Assembly: GCA_030141605.1 (NCBI GenBank)
Contig: JAQGDQ010000072.1
Coordinates: forward strand, 124,001 to 188,000
DNA from: Tubiluchus corallicola
Lineage: Eukaryota; Priapulida; Priapulimorpha; Priapulimorphida; Tubiluchidae
Length of the DNA: 64,000 nt
Direction of reading: 5' to 3'
Shown here: in pieces, positions 22,190-33,180 of the stretch
How positions within the stretch are numbered: position 1 is the first letter of the stretch
Layout: each line of letters opens with the position of its first letter
Position numbers and translations under genes: made by a program
Notes under the pieces: generated by a model
What the model saw: only the letters and a program-made list of their open reading frames with translations
What the model was told of the DNA's origin: nothing
The model's database searches: none

Positions 22190-22502
22190 CCAAAAGTTAC
22201 AACTCTTTGTTAGACGTGCTGAGAAAAGCTTTTGGTGCCTTTTTCTCGAACAGAATTGTCCTTGCCTGGAATGGCTTACCTGCACAAGTAAATGGATTTC
22301 CACTTGTCACAGCGCAGACCACAAAACCTTTTAAAACTAGATTTAAACAGATTTTTGCTTTTTGATAAGTACTTGTAAGCAGGTAATTTAGCCTCTGAGC
22401 GTCTCCCCCACATCATTTATTTGATGATTTTTTATGTAAACATTTGTTTTTTAATTGTTGCTTTTGTGTGATGTGAAATTAAATTAAATTAAATTAAATT
22501 AA
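22190..22502 (+). pseudogene. CR1-like LINE 3' end with (ATTAA)n tail
   Basis: The translation near 22225-22365 reads FFSNRIVLAWNGLPAQV, and the frame ends in FKTRFKQIFAF. This is the classic C-terminus of CR1/L2-type ORF2 (NRIVxxWNxLPxxV...FKxxLD). About 135 bases later the sequence ends in five or so ATTAA units at 22475-22502, the expected microsatellite tail. It is a heavily 5'-truncated copy. Confidence 0.82.
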
Positions 22503-22589
22503 AAGTTATGGTTTCCAAAATTTGAAAATGTTGATTTTTTTGTCAAGTTTTAAGTATGGTGCCGACTGTCTCTAGAAAAACGGCCGTAG

Positions 22590-22690
22590 CGTGGCAGCAC
22601 CGTGGCGGTGGCGGTTGTGTGGCACATCATTGGATAGAGAATTGATCAGAACTATAACCTCAGGGAGCCATCTTGATAGGTAGTGCTTCA
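22590..22690 (+). repeat. Composite repeat, copy B first part
   Basis: GTGGCGGTGGCGGTTGTGTG is followed by CATTGGATAGAGAATTGAT and GCCATCTTGATAGGTAGTGC. It matches 46680-46770 and, in reverse complement, 46040-46125. The second half of the module is displaced about 300 bases downstream. Confidence 0.75.
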
Positions 22691-22861
22691 GCATCAAATA
22701 ACTTACTGGTAAAATTTTAGTTCAAGCACACAAAATTTAGGACGTTAAGGTTCAAAAGACTCTAGGCTTCTAGGCTTAGTAGGGTAAAACAATGTCATTA
22801 CCGAGTGTTAGTTACGTGATTGCAAAGAGCTTCGTTCAGGAGATATAGCTTACTAAGTTTG

Positions 22862-23130
22862 GTCATGTAGATACCTGGTATATATGTATGTGTAATATAT
22901 TTATAGGGAAATATGTATGAATGGCAAAGTTTCAGGGTTCGACAAAACGGAGCCGACTGTGGATAACCAGTGCAATAGCTATTTTTTTCGTTTGGAAGGT
23001 AGCGCTTCTTGTAAGAGTAAGGGCTTGTCAAAAATGGACATATTTTGACGATTTTCGGGTCATAACTCATGCGGTTCAAATGGTCACGGCCCGAAATTAT
23101 AGACCAAGATGTTTCTCTACACTGGCTAAA
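22862..23130 (+). repeat. Composite repeat, copy B second part
   Basis: Aligns with copy A through CTGGTATATATGTA, TTCAGGGTTCGAC and AAAACGGAGCC. It then aligns with all copies through GGACATATTTTGACGATTTT, GGTCATAACTC and CGAAATTATAGACCAAGATG. Open frames on either strand across it appear incidental. Confidence 0.8.
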
Positions 23131-23407
23131 TTTACAGTTAGGGTCAAATGGCTCTGCTATGAGAAAAACTAGGGATTAACACTTTTCAGAACCCTTTGAA
23201 ATCACCATATCTAGAATCTCCGCCATCTTGAACTCCATTCAAGCGATTTTTGGTAACTTGGTGCACAGTGGCACCCATAGCCGAATTTCATTAAAACCGT
23301 TTGACGTGCAAAATTGCTAGATCCGAAAGAAACTTTTTGACCAAATGTAAAATCACTTCTTTAGTGTTATACTGTTAAACCTCCACTTGGTGGGGGAAAT
23401 GATGCAC
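23131..23407. other. Spacer between composite-repeat module and GGCGAA array
   Basis: No coding sequence. A spacer of similar length (about 285 bases) separates module and array at the 45.6-45.9-kb locus, which supports a fixed arrangement. Confidence 0.4.
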
Positions 23408-23715
23408 TGGCAAAAAGATCGACTGGCGAAGTGTACTGTTACGTACTTTTTGCACTATTTCTGTTATCAACTGGCCAAAAATTGGACAGTCGAAATAATG
23501 CATTGGCGAAGTGTACCAAGTGTACGACCATTAAAATACTTTTTGCACTATTTCTACTATTAACTGAGGAAATGATAGACTGGCGAAATAATGCACTTGT
23601 GAAACCGCTAAATGATGCTCTGGCGAAAAGATAGAATGGAGAAATTATGGACTGGCGAAAAGATAAACTGGCGAAATAATAGACTGGTGAAAAAATAGAC
23701 TAGCGAAATGATGCA
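23408..23715 (-). repeat. GGCGAA short-unit array, locus B
   Basis: Irregular units of about 16-18 bp such as GAAATAATGCACTGGC and GACTGGCGAAAAGATA. Two spacers carrying the same TACTTTTTGCACTATTTCT phrase (about 23443 and 23537) indicate a larger duplication of about 94 bases inside the array. Confidence 0.85.
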
Positions 23716-23789
23716 CTTGTGAATTGTGCCCGGCAAAATGACAAAACAATTGAAAAGCTGCCCTCCGTTATGCGTTGCTCTAGTGTTAC

Positions 23790-23945
23790 AATATGCCTTA
23801 AACTTCAAGTTATTACATTGTGCGTTTTTTGGGGTCTTACACGGTGCGTTATTTTTTATTACATCATCGGTTAATTTTATAATATTATGCGTTGATTTTC
23901 ATTACATTATGCGTTAATTTTGTGTTATTACATTATCAGTCGTAA
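23790..23945 (+). repeat. ATTACATTATGCGTTAATTT short-unit array
   Basis: Five to six units of roughly 20-25 bp with the core TTATGCGTT. It follows the GGCGAA array directly. The locus at 13225-13450 is its reverse-complement counterpart. Confidence 0.8.
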
Positions 23946-25795
23946 CAAGCACTTTTTGTAATTTCTTGCTGTTTTGTGCTTTGTTGAAGTAACTTTTCAT
24001 TTGCATGCGTTATGCACCGGTGTCAACTTTACAGTGTAGGTGTTATGCGAAAAGTTTTTCTGCAGTAGGAGTTATGCAAACTTTTGTGCTTTGACTCTTA
24101 ACTGAACTACAAACACTTGTACTTTTAGTTTTTGGCAGTAAAAAGAAAGTTTTCTTTGTTTTCTTGCGTGTTTCACGCTGGTTCGAGGACGAACCATTTT
24201 CTGTAAAGGCGGGCAAGTGTTACGAGGACGGAATGCCATTTATTTTCGACCATCTTTTAACACAAATTTTTTAAGCTTTATGTGAGCGGAGAGTTTTCGT
24301 GTGCTTTAAAGAAGTGAGAAGGTACATCAGCTGTTGGAAGAAAGTTTGCATTAAAATGGTGGATATGTAAATACTGTAACTATGTAAATACGTAAATCAC
24401 TTGTTGCAAATTTTAACAATAGGGACCGGCATTTGTTTTTTTACAGGTTGTTGACAATTTCTGTATCTTTGGAAAAATATAAGGATAAAATTTTCTACGA
24501 TTGCTTAAATGTAAGTATCTATAACATCAACTTGACAATTTTTAAGCTACCCACGATTTTCATGTTACAATATCGTGTTCAAAAATTCAGTACATTTTTT
24601 TGTTTCACCTGTATATATAAACCAACACACCACCGAACTTAGCATATAGTTTAGCCGCATGAACCCACAATGACAAACCACATCACACTGCACCACATCA
24701 ACCATCCCGCACCATCCACACCACATCACGCCACCTATTACAAAGCGTTGAAGAATAAGTACGTTAATGGGAAAAATCGTATCGTGGTCACTGATGTACA
24801 TATGTAATGAAGTAAGAAACGAGACCGCGCACATCAGAGCAGTTTATATATTATTTAAGGATTAATGAAAATTTAGTGAACCCTCAATACGTTTTTTATG
24901 TAGAAAATTACCAAAAACCTTGTCAAATTAAGGGTAGGCTCACATAGTTTGAAGGATGTGGTGTGAATATATAAATATTCTAATTAACGGTTTCGAAGAC
25001 TTTTTAGATTAGCCTTTTTAAATTTGTTGTATTACAGCCAATCAGATGACAGAAGTCAACTTTAGGTATTGTCACTTGGCATACCTGTGACCTACTTTGC
25101 CTGTTCATATCTACAAGTGTACGATCATCGTTTGTATTGTAAATTAATGCTAGAATCTACTATTTTTGCTACAAATTAGAAACGGTTAAGCGATTATTGG
25201 ATACAGGTCATATTTTGTCAAGCTGCTGTAATTTCCTATTTTCACCTGTTAATTATTTCTCTATTCTTACTTGAAACCACATTTTATACAGAATTAATTA
25301 ATATCGGGTTTATCGCATCAGGTAGTGACGAATGTCGAGAACTACGAAAGTATAGCAGACCAATTCTTGTTTCATTGTCATTGTAAATATCACAATTGTA
25401 AAAATGTAATATTCATCAATAATTATGCTCATATTTTAATTACTTGTTCTTGTTTTCGATATAAAAGTAAAAGTACATACATCTGTACAAATTAAAATTG
25501 CTACAAATTAAACTCAATTCCGTATTTGTTTGCGTCTAAAACGCGAAAGTAATTGAATTCAGGGCATTCAGTTGTCCCAATTTTCTATAATGCCTATTTT
25601 TACAAAATTCAAACTTTTTATTTAAAGCTAAAAACATTCAATTAAATCGTTAAAATCAGGTAAACTATTTTCGGAGAATAAAATCAACCATTCATCGTAA
25701 TAAAATTTAGTGTTTTTGGCATGACACCAATCCCGCTTCGGACTTGATATTATGTTTCGAGTGGTAAAATTAAGCGTTTTTTCTTTGAGATATTT
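23946..25795. other. Intergenic DNA, CCACA-rich patch, no gene seen
   Basis: A G-poor CCACA/CATCA patch lies at about 24655-24735. The phrase AATGCCATTTATTTTCGACC at 24234-24253 recurs, slightly altered, at 28958-28977 (same strand) and 14415-14435 (opposite strand), so it is repeat-derived. No domain is recognisable in the short frames. Confidence 0.4.
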
Positions 25796-25799
25796 TACG

Positions 25800-26110
25800 T
25801 GGGCGCTACTACTACCACTACCACTATCATTACCACTACCACTACCACCACCACTATTACTATATCATACCACACCCATCACACTACACCAATCACACCA
25901 TACCAAATCCACAAAACACCCACACCATACCAAACACACCACACCACACTACAACCTCTGCAACAACAATCCACGCTATGCCCACGGCCACGCTCTTAAG
26001 CACACCACACCACAAAAATTCAACCACATCATACGGTGATGATGATGACGACGGCGTTCGCGACGACGACGACGATGACACCTACAACACCGACATTAAC
26101 AACACAACAG
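25800..26110. repeat. ACC/CCACA/GAC low-complexity tract
   Basis: An ACTACC-type stretch passes into CACACCACA-type sequence, then GATGATGACGACG-type sequence. The strand is strongly G-poor up to about 26030. The open frames here (H/T/P-rich or S-rich) are products of composition. Confidence 0.85.
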
Positions 26111-26659
26111 CTACGCGAAACCACTCAAAACATTAAATTTTGTACGCAGTTGAGACTGTGTGCTATGACAAATGCTATTGACCATCCACTAATGACCAAT
26201 AATTGTCGGACATTCTACATAGCTTTTTCTGCAGCTTCGCAGACTAACAACTAACTTGGCAACAGACTAACACATATAACTTTCGTGTTCAATCTATAAC
26301 ACAAAAGAACGGTAGGTGATGACAATGCCAGAAACAGCCGCGTGATTTCCAGGTCTCGGAAAACACCTATTGCCTACTACACTCACTGTTAAATGGGCTA
26401 TTCAGCCATTACTGATACTAATCCATATGTTCCTGTTCTCTATTAGTAAGAAGCACAAGTTTTGCGAAAAACGGTTTGTGTCCGTACCCCCGTGCCCCAA
26501 TTAAAAAAATACTATCAATGAGACGACACCAGATCAGGCCCTTTCGTTTGATACACAGATAGCAGAGAATGGTGCGTCGTTGGAGCTGTAACCTCGAATC
26601 TTATAAATAAGTAAATATTTATATTATATTACGTTAAAATGACTATAACACGATCCACA
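26111..26659. other. Intergenic DNA, no gene seen
   Basis: The phrase TGACCATCCACTAATGACCA near 26178 resembles 26869-26890 (ACCATCCACCAAATGATCAA) and 40730-40752 (ACCATCCACTGAAGATCAA), so a dispersed repeat edge is likely. I see nothing else that can be supported. Confidence 0.35.
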
Positions 26660-26751
26660 CCGCCCATGTCATTTCACACTACCCACACACACCACATCAC
26701 GCTGCCCACTTCACTACACGTCACACCCGCCACATCAACAACCAACACCAC

Positions 26752-26866
26752 ATTAGATATATCATGATGAAAACACACAACACCTTTAACACCATTAGAT
26801 ATATCATGATGAAAACACACAACACCTTTAACACCATTAGATATATCATGATGAAAACACAGCAAG
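26752..26866. repeat. 42-bp tandem repeat, 2.7 copies
   Basis: Two perfect 42-bp units at 26752-26793 and 26794-26835, plus about 27 bases of a third. Each unit starts ATTAGATATATCATGATGAA. The unit is a multiple of three, so the minus strand shows a repeated FHHDISNGVKG frame that is not evidence of a gene. A CCACAC-rich stretch (26655-26750) precedes it. Confidence 0.97.
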
Positions 26867-28944
26867 ACAAACCATCCACCAAATGATCAATAATGCGCGT
26901 ACATCCTACACTCTTTGCTTACTGCTTCTTAGACCTAACCAGGCTAGCAAATGACAACTTATATGTAAAAAATAAAACAAATATAAAGACAACATTTATG
27001 TACCATTGTTCATTTTAACAGACAAACATTAGCATTAATAGCTATTTAGCAACTTATATTTACAACAAAACAGGTAAGAACGCAACACACAATTAACAAC
27101 GAATAACATGTAGGGTATATGCCCTGTAGTTGATAGCCGCTGATATCGAACTCAAATCCTGAAAAGGTGCTTCAACAAAGTTTTGAAGACGTCTTTTCTA
27201 AAAGTGGGTAACATAACCATTTCGTCAATTTGACCACACTGAATCCGAAAAAATTATTGCCAGATTGAAAAATTAGCGGAAAGGTTTAAAGATGCAAAAA
27301 TGACAGCCACATTTTTGCACAAACTAAATAAGACAAGAGAAATACCAGAAAATTAATATCAAGAAGCGATTGTTCCAGGGTAGTTGGACCTAAACAATCA
27401 ATTCGGTTACTTTAGTTTCTAAAATGGTAATCTGGTAAACGTTTTCAATATGGCCGAAATACAAAACAATTATAATATCATATCAGCGATTTCACCAAAA
27501 GACTTGTTATAAAAGAAAAAAATTAAATTATTTTTATCAATTCGACTTTTTTGAACCTAAAAAACTGCTAGATCCAAGAAAGGACGCAAAAAGACTAAAA
27601 CCGTGCAATAAGCAATAAGCAAAAAGCAAAACGGCCACCGGGTTCAGTATGCATAAGAGCGAACGCTTACAAGTTACGAAACTTTGCACAATGCTAGAGC
27701 CCGTCAAGCTGTGATATGGGGTCAATCGAAAATCCTCCAACATGGCCCCCAATTTCAAGATGATCGATAAAATGGCTGTTGCTAGCATATATACGCCATA
27801 TCTTAACCGTTAAAGTAAATAAGATAACGACTTTAGCGTATAAATGTGGTTTTCAAAATCAAGGAATCCACATTTGATTCGCAAAAACCCATAACATCAC
27901 CTTATTTAGAATTTCAAGATGTCTGCAGCGGCTTACAAGTGCAATTAATGTATTAAAGGGAAGGCCAAGCTTTTTGGGAAGTTAAACTTATTTCAGTATT
28001 TGCGAAAAATGTTAGGAGGATTTAGTATTAAAAGGTGTGATAAGCATCTCGTGTAATTAGTAAAATCATTTTAAATTCGCGATAATTTCAGTTTGGTCGC
28101 CCCACATTTTTGCACCAACGACGTCATTCACTGACTGAACAAATTTTTTTATTTTGTAATCTTCGTAAAGCGTATTACGAAGCACTTTATTTCGTATTTC
28201 GTAAAAAAGTGCGCTGTCAATTTCCGTCAAAAGTATAATAAATTTTTACAAAAATTAGGTAGTAATTATTACGGCATATTCGGACGCGTGCATAAATAAA
28301 TATAATGTACATATCTATACATATATAATATATACATACGTTATAGTTATGCGCGTGTGCATGCCACTATGTACATTATTTATATTATTAGGGGGATAAA
28401 CTGGAACGCACGAAACACAACTAACAAAATTGCTACTTACGTTTTCTCCTAAATAATATTTTAAAGGTAGTCTTTTCTTGCAGTTTATGCCCAGCTGTTT
28501 CAGTTTCAGAATATTTTCTAAATTTGGTCGCTGTAGAACGAAACTTATATGCGTAAGAACGTTGATCAATCCTTCCCTTTCACTTTGTGAGTCAACACAC
28601 CGCAGCAGATGACAGTTTTCACTAACGCATCACCAGATTTCTTGATGTGATTGGTTTTCCCAGTTGCGCGCGCATGCTCTCTAAATTGAATGAGATTCTG
28701 GTCACGCGCTACTCAAATTTTGTACTCATGAAATGACGCCTATTTCTGTAATAATCCTGCGATATCATGATTTTTGCAAAAAAGATACTTGTAATTCGGG
28801 ATTTTTCTGTGCATGAAGAATCCAAGACAAGACTTATCATGAAAAGCACGCAGTTTAAATAAAGGTTCATGACGTACCTACATCTCCAAACTAACTTTAG
28901 TCATTTCTTTTTGCAAGTATAACATGTCATTAATAATTAATATT
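26867..28944. other. AT-rich intergenic DNA, no gene seen
   Basis: Only short chance frames. Repeat-like phrases such as TTTCAAGATG appear (27750, 27910), but no unit could be delimited. A hyphenated CTTCGTAA/TTACGAAG symmetry occurs around 28161-28180. Confidence 0.4.
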
Positions 28945-29387
28945 TTAACGAAGCGAAATGCCATTTATTTTCACCACTTCTGCTCTGTAATGGCTCGATA
29001 CATTACGAAGCCATAGTACAAGGTACAAAAGCGTCCGCTGGTAATGGTTTCGTGGTCCAGTAGCAGTGCGGACAAGTGTGTTCACTTTCTCAGCATATGT
29101 TCCGTAATTCAGAATGGGAGATGTAGTGCTGGCAATTAATTTCTCCACGAACTCTAGCATTTCCTCTAGCACCGTCGCCGACAGTTTGACTTTACTTACT
29201 TGTTATTGGTGATATTTTGCGTACACATTTTTGTGACTTTTTCTGTCCCGTGTATAAGGTTCGATATTATTTTGTCCTCGCTGCCACAGTCGATTACCAA
29301 AAACAACATTTTATACATTATTTTGTCTTTTTTTCGGCTGGTTGGGCGGTCTGTAAAATTGAACGTGACGTCACGCACTGCGTGCAT
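28945..29387 (-). other. Two adjacent minus-strand open frames, possible exons, unrecognised
   Basis: One frame starts with ATG at 29387 and runs 63 codons to a sequence AACAAGTAAGTA that would serve as a splice donor near 29205. The next frame (about 29190-28945) reads VLEEMLEFVEKLIASTT and ends in VKINGISLR. I recognise no family. Against a gene, the end of the second frame lies in a short phrase (AATGCCATTTATTTTC) that also occurs at 24234 and, reversed, at 14415, so it is at least partly repeat-derived. A TGACGTCA palindrome lies just inside the first frame. Confidence 0.2.
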
Positions 29388-29702
29388 AGTGGGTGATCTT
29401 AGACATACGAGTAGTATTCAAATCAGATAAGAGAAACGTGCATTAATACATGTATGTGAATTGTAACTTTCTGTGACTGATTCACTGAATTTTTTTATGA
29501 ACAAACTGAGTGTTTTAAACTTTGCAGCCAGGCAATTTACCGAACAAATATTTTCACCAGATAGTTTCACCAGTAATTACAAACATTTTTTCTTGCCGGT
29601 GGGTGTCTTGTAATACAAAATCATGAAAATAATTACCCAGAATATTGTTCTGATAAAGCTGACTTCAACGTAATATCCCACAAAATGCAAGCAAAGTGAG
29701 AT

Positions 29703-29728
29703 ATAATAATAATAATAATAATAATATT

Positions 29729-29794
<66 letters not shown>
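29703..29794. repeat. (AAT)n microsatellite, probable LINE tail
   Basis: About 90 bases of ATAATA with one ATATTATTA interruption. Read on the minus strand it lies directly downstream of the L2/CR1-like LINE at 29800-30395, so it is best explained as that element's expanded 3' tail. Confidence 0.9.
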
Positions 29795-29799
29795 TAAAA

Positions 29800-30395
29800 A
29801 TGGACAAATGTATTTTACATACATAAAATATTAACCCATAAACAGCACATACACAATAGGCTGTTATAAATAAAACTAGAATCACAATGCATGTATATTA
29901 AAATCAGCCATAATTAAATCCGTAAGTCCATATTGAATTGCTAATTATAGGCCTCTTTATAAAAATAAGTTTTAAGAAAGGATTAGTCATTCTACGTGCA
30001 TAAATTGGCAAATAGTTCCAAAAACTATGAGAGTCATATGTGACTAGATTGCAACGCGGTACAATAAGTGTCGATGAATTAATTGATCTAAGATTACGAT
30101 TGGTCACGCGTGGCTTCAAAAAATCAGATATATAGGAGGGCGCTAAATCATTCAGAGCTTTGAATGTTAATAAGAGAATTTTTAATTTTATTCTGAAGAA
30201 ACGGGCAACTAGTACAATTGCATGAGAACAGGAGTTATGTGGTCATATTTCTGGGTGCCTGTAATAATTCGGGCCGCTGTGTTGTATAAATGTTGCAGTT
30301 TATCAATCTGATACTGAGGAATATAGCATCCCTCCATTTGTACCAAATTGAATCGTCCATCTGATGCTAGACAAGCCAAAAAATCGTCTGTGTGT
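29800..30395 (-). pseudogene. L2/CR1-like LINE 3' half
   Basis: The minus strand gives the conserved post-RT region of L2/CR1 elements: YQIDKLQHLYNTAARIITGT, KYDHITPVL, LLTFKALNDLAPSYISDFL across small frameshifts. It then gives NLRSINSSTLIVPRCN and HSFWNYLPIYARR in a continuous frame (30119-29904). The RT catalytic domain is absent, so this is a 5'-truncated copy. Confidence 0.85.
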
Positions 30396-31745
30396 GCAGT
30401 ACTAGAATAGGGGTGTTTGTATGGACTTAGCTACGGTAATAATACCTACACAGAAAGTAAGAACTTTATGAAGTAGACTTAATTAAAGCACAAGAAAACC
30501 ATTTACTTATATAAAGCTTAAACATTTGTCTTGAAATTTAATGCCACTTACGTACTGCCTTTTTGCACACAGGGCTTGCGTCGGCAGTAACGATCTATAA
30601 AACTTGTAAATTTAAACTCTCGCGATGACTGTTAGACGTAGCCGTTTTGACGATAAGTCATTTGAAACAAGTTAAGGTAACACTGAGGAAAAGTTTGAAA
30701 AAATAATCAGAGCATTCGTAGTATACACGTTACTAACTAAGTAAAATTTTAAATTACTGTATATTATCAATAAGATTAAAAATAAGTTGTTTTTTGGTTA
30801 GTGAGTGATACACCTTGGAGCTGAGTAAACGACATTTTACCAATTAGTGAAAGCACATTAAATAATTGATAATTTGCTCTATTTGCACAAGTCTTTCGTA
30901 AGTGAAATGCTAAGTAACATAATTTTGCATGGAAAGTTTTTTGGGACATAGTTGAACATTTCCTTTTCTTCAACTGATTACGTTGTGCGTATATGACGCC
31001 ATGTAATGTATCGCACGGTGGGAACAGTATCGCGGGAGATTTAAAATGAAAACAAAAAATCCTTTAAAGCTATAAGTCATATGATTTTAAGGCGATTTTG
31101 CTGAAACCTACTTCAGGTACCCCTTTTCTTGTCATTTAAAAGTAACACTCCTTAATAAAGAAAAGTCTTTGATAAATGACAAACGAACTTAAACAAAATT
31201 CTTAAGACGCCTAAGTTTTAAGAATGCATAATTATGAAAAAGAATTTGCCTTGAACATTTCTTCTCCAGGACCTTATTTGCACATTCGAAAATTAAATGC
31301 TGCAAAGGTTTTCAAAAGCGTCTAAAAACTATGGAGCACTCTTTTAAAGAGTTAAAGTGCTGTTTCGAAGGCATTTCTAGCACAAGATATAGACCTACAA
31401 TATTCTGATAAAGTTCTCTTTGCTAAAAATCAAATATATCCACCAATTCTACTCTTTCTGCAGTGCAGCAGTTTTGTGCGTTGATTGAGCGCGAAATACT
31501 AAACCGACAATGCTGATGAATCGTGTGACAGCATCAACAAATCAGAAGTAGCGTTATTTCCAAGCGGCGAGTTTAGCGACTGTGTCACACATGGCAAGTT
31601 ATTGTACGATACAGATATATCACAAAATACGTTTTTGTAAAAGGTCTCTGCGCTCCTTTAATGGTTTTGAAATTAATTTGATACAATTTTTACAATTCCG
31701 CGCCATGTTAACAATTTCTTGCTCTTCTACGGGCAAAGTCAACTG
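30396..31745. other. AT-rich intergenic DNA, no gene seen
   Basis: Short frames only. It may hold highly degraded continuation of the minus-strand LINE that begins at 32300, but I could not follow its reading with confidence past about 31750. Confidence 0.35.
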
Positions 31746-31749
31746 GGAA

Positions 31750-32300
31750 TTTGAAAAGTTTCCGACTATACAATAGCTTTAACTGCTATTCTGCAAACGA
31801 GGCATTTCAGTTGCTAAATTTTGGCCAACGTTCACAAAGAAATGATTAAAATTGTAGTTATATCTTCTGCATTTGTTGTTAATTTGTTATTTGTTTTGAA
31901 TTCATTGGGAAGACAGCTTTAACCAGATTGTTTATTTGTTGCAGTTTTTATAAAGCCACACACATTTTTCATGTAATTCGCATTTGTTTTAAATTTTTTT
32001 ACGCATAATGCTATTTTTTCAGCCTTCCTCAGTATTAGTCAGTAAATACCTCATCCTGCTTCTCTAGTGGTTGTTTTTGCGTTTGTCAACAGCTCTTTTG
32101 TTTTTAACTAATTTTCTGTACAGCTCGTTCATGTTGTAATAGAGGTTCCCAAACTTTCAATAAGCCATGGTTTATCATCCAGTTTGTGTTTAGGTTTCTG
32201 TATAATTTTAACAGGAACGCAACCATTGTACAACTGTACAAAATGTTCAATAAAAACGTTACACACTTCACCAATAATCAGTTATAATAATACTTTAAAT
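31750..32300 (-). pseudogene. LINE endonuclease-RT linker fragment
   Basis: The minus-strand reading contains FIEHFVQLYNGCVPVKII, KHKLDDKPWLIESL, then a lysine-rich segment ending KFKTNANYMKNVCGFIKTATN. This pattern (VPxKxI...DKPW...W/GxI) is the characteristic stretch between endonuclease and RT in Jockey/CR1-type LINEs. Several stops interrupt it. No catalytic block is present. Confidence 0.7.
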
Positions 32301-32564
32301 GTAAATAAACTACGCACTGCAACATTAAAACCAATTTAACTGAGACCTAATAAAAGCAAGGGAAACGTTGAACTATATTCTGATTGTATCATCAATGGTA
32401 CGGACTCTTGTGTGCACCTTGGGATGCTGTATTATTCATTAATGCATCATAGTACCTGTCCAGGTAACTTGTTCTCCAATCAATTATGCCTATTATAAAA
32501 GAAAACGCAGCAATATACATAGCAAGAAAAACTATTGCGTCATCGTCGTGCCTAGATAAATTTT
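32301..32564. other. Intergenic DNA, no gene seen
   Basis: Separates oppositely oriented LINE fragments. Nothing else could be recognised. Confidence 0.35.
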
Positions 32565-33180
32565 AAATCTAGATTCAAACAAAATATTTCTACGACATGT
32601 GCATTGTGCACTTCCTGTTTGAAGGAGACTATCAATTGATACTCACTAGATGGTAGCCCAACTTATTGCCTTCTGTTCGATGTCTCTAAAGCATTTGACA
32701 TAGTGAACTTTTTCAAATTATTTGACTGCTTGCTAGAGAAAACTGTTCCTCCAACGGTTATCCGTTTATTTGTTAATATGTGCACGAAAAAGCATGTTTA
32801 TGCCCTGAATATTTAAATCTGATAGCGTATGGCAGGAGCTGTATTGTCACCTACCTTAGTTGGAATTATATTGACGACTTACTACAAGGGTTTTGTCTGT
32901 CTAACGTAGGTTGTAAAGTTGAAGGAACTTATAAGCCCCATATATTATGTTGTTGACTTGACGTTGTCACATCCTACTGTTAATGCTCTCTAATCAATGC
33001 TTCAAATCTATGAAAATTATCGCTCACGAATTTTTATTAATTTTAATAACAGCAGAGGTGATAAACAAAAGTAAATGTATATGGTTAAAAAAGAAATATG
33101 CTGCTGATAATCATTCCCCAGATATTTATCTTAATAATACTAAATTGACATGGATGAGTACATCTAGGCCAGGTTCGTAC
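32565..33180 (+). pseudogene. LINE reverse-transcriptase palm fragment
   Basis: The reading gives LFDVSKAFDIVNFFKLFD near 32680-32720, CTKKHVY, GAVLSPTLVGI and a decayed catalytic box (YVVDLTL instead of YADDLTL) near 32945. A continuous tail follows with HEFLLNF and KSKCIWLKKKYAA up to ATTGACATGGATGAG near 33155. Loss of both catalytic aspartates' context shows it is dead. It resembles the 21.4-kb LINE more than the intact one. Confidence 0.82.

Noticed and set aside
25752-26081. Overlapping frames rich in H/T/P and S
   Set aside because: Produced by the ACC/CCACA/GAC low-complexity tract.
26674-26865. Repeated-peptide frame (FHHDISNGVKG units) on the minus strand
   Set aside because: It is the translation of a 42-bp tandem repeat whose length is a multiple of three. 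There is no start context or flanking coding sequence.
4771-29794. (TTA)n and (AAT)n runs as regulatory elements
   Set aside because: They are better explained as microsatellites, at least one of them being a LINE 3' tail.
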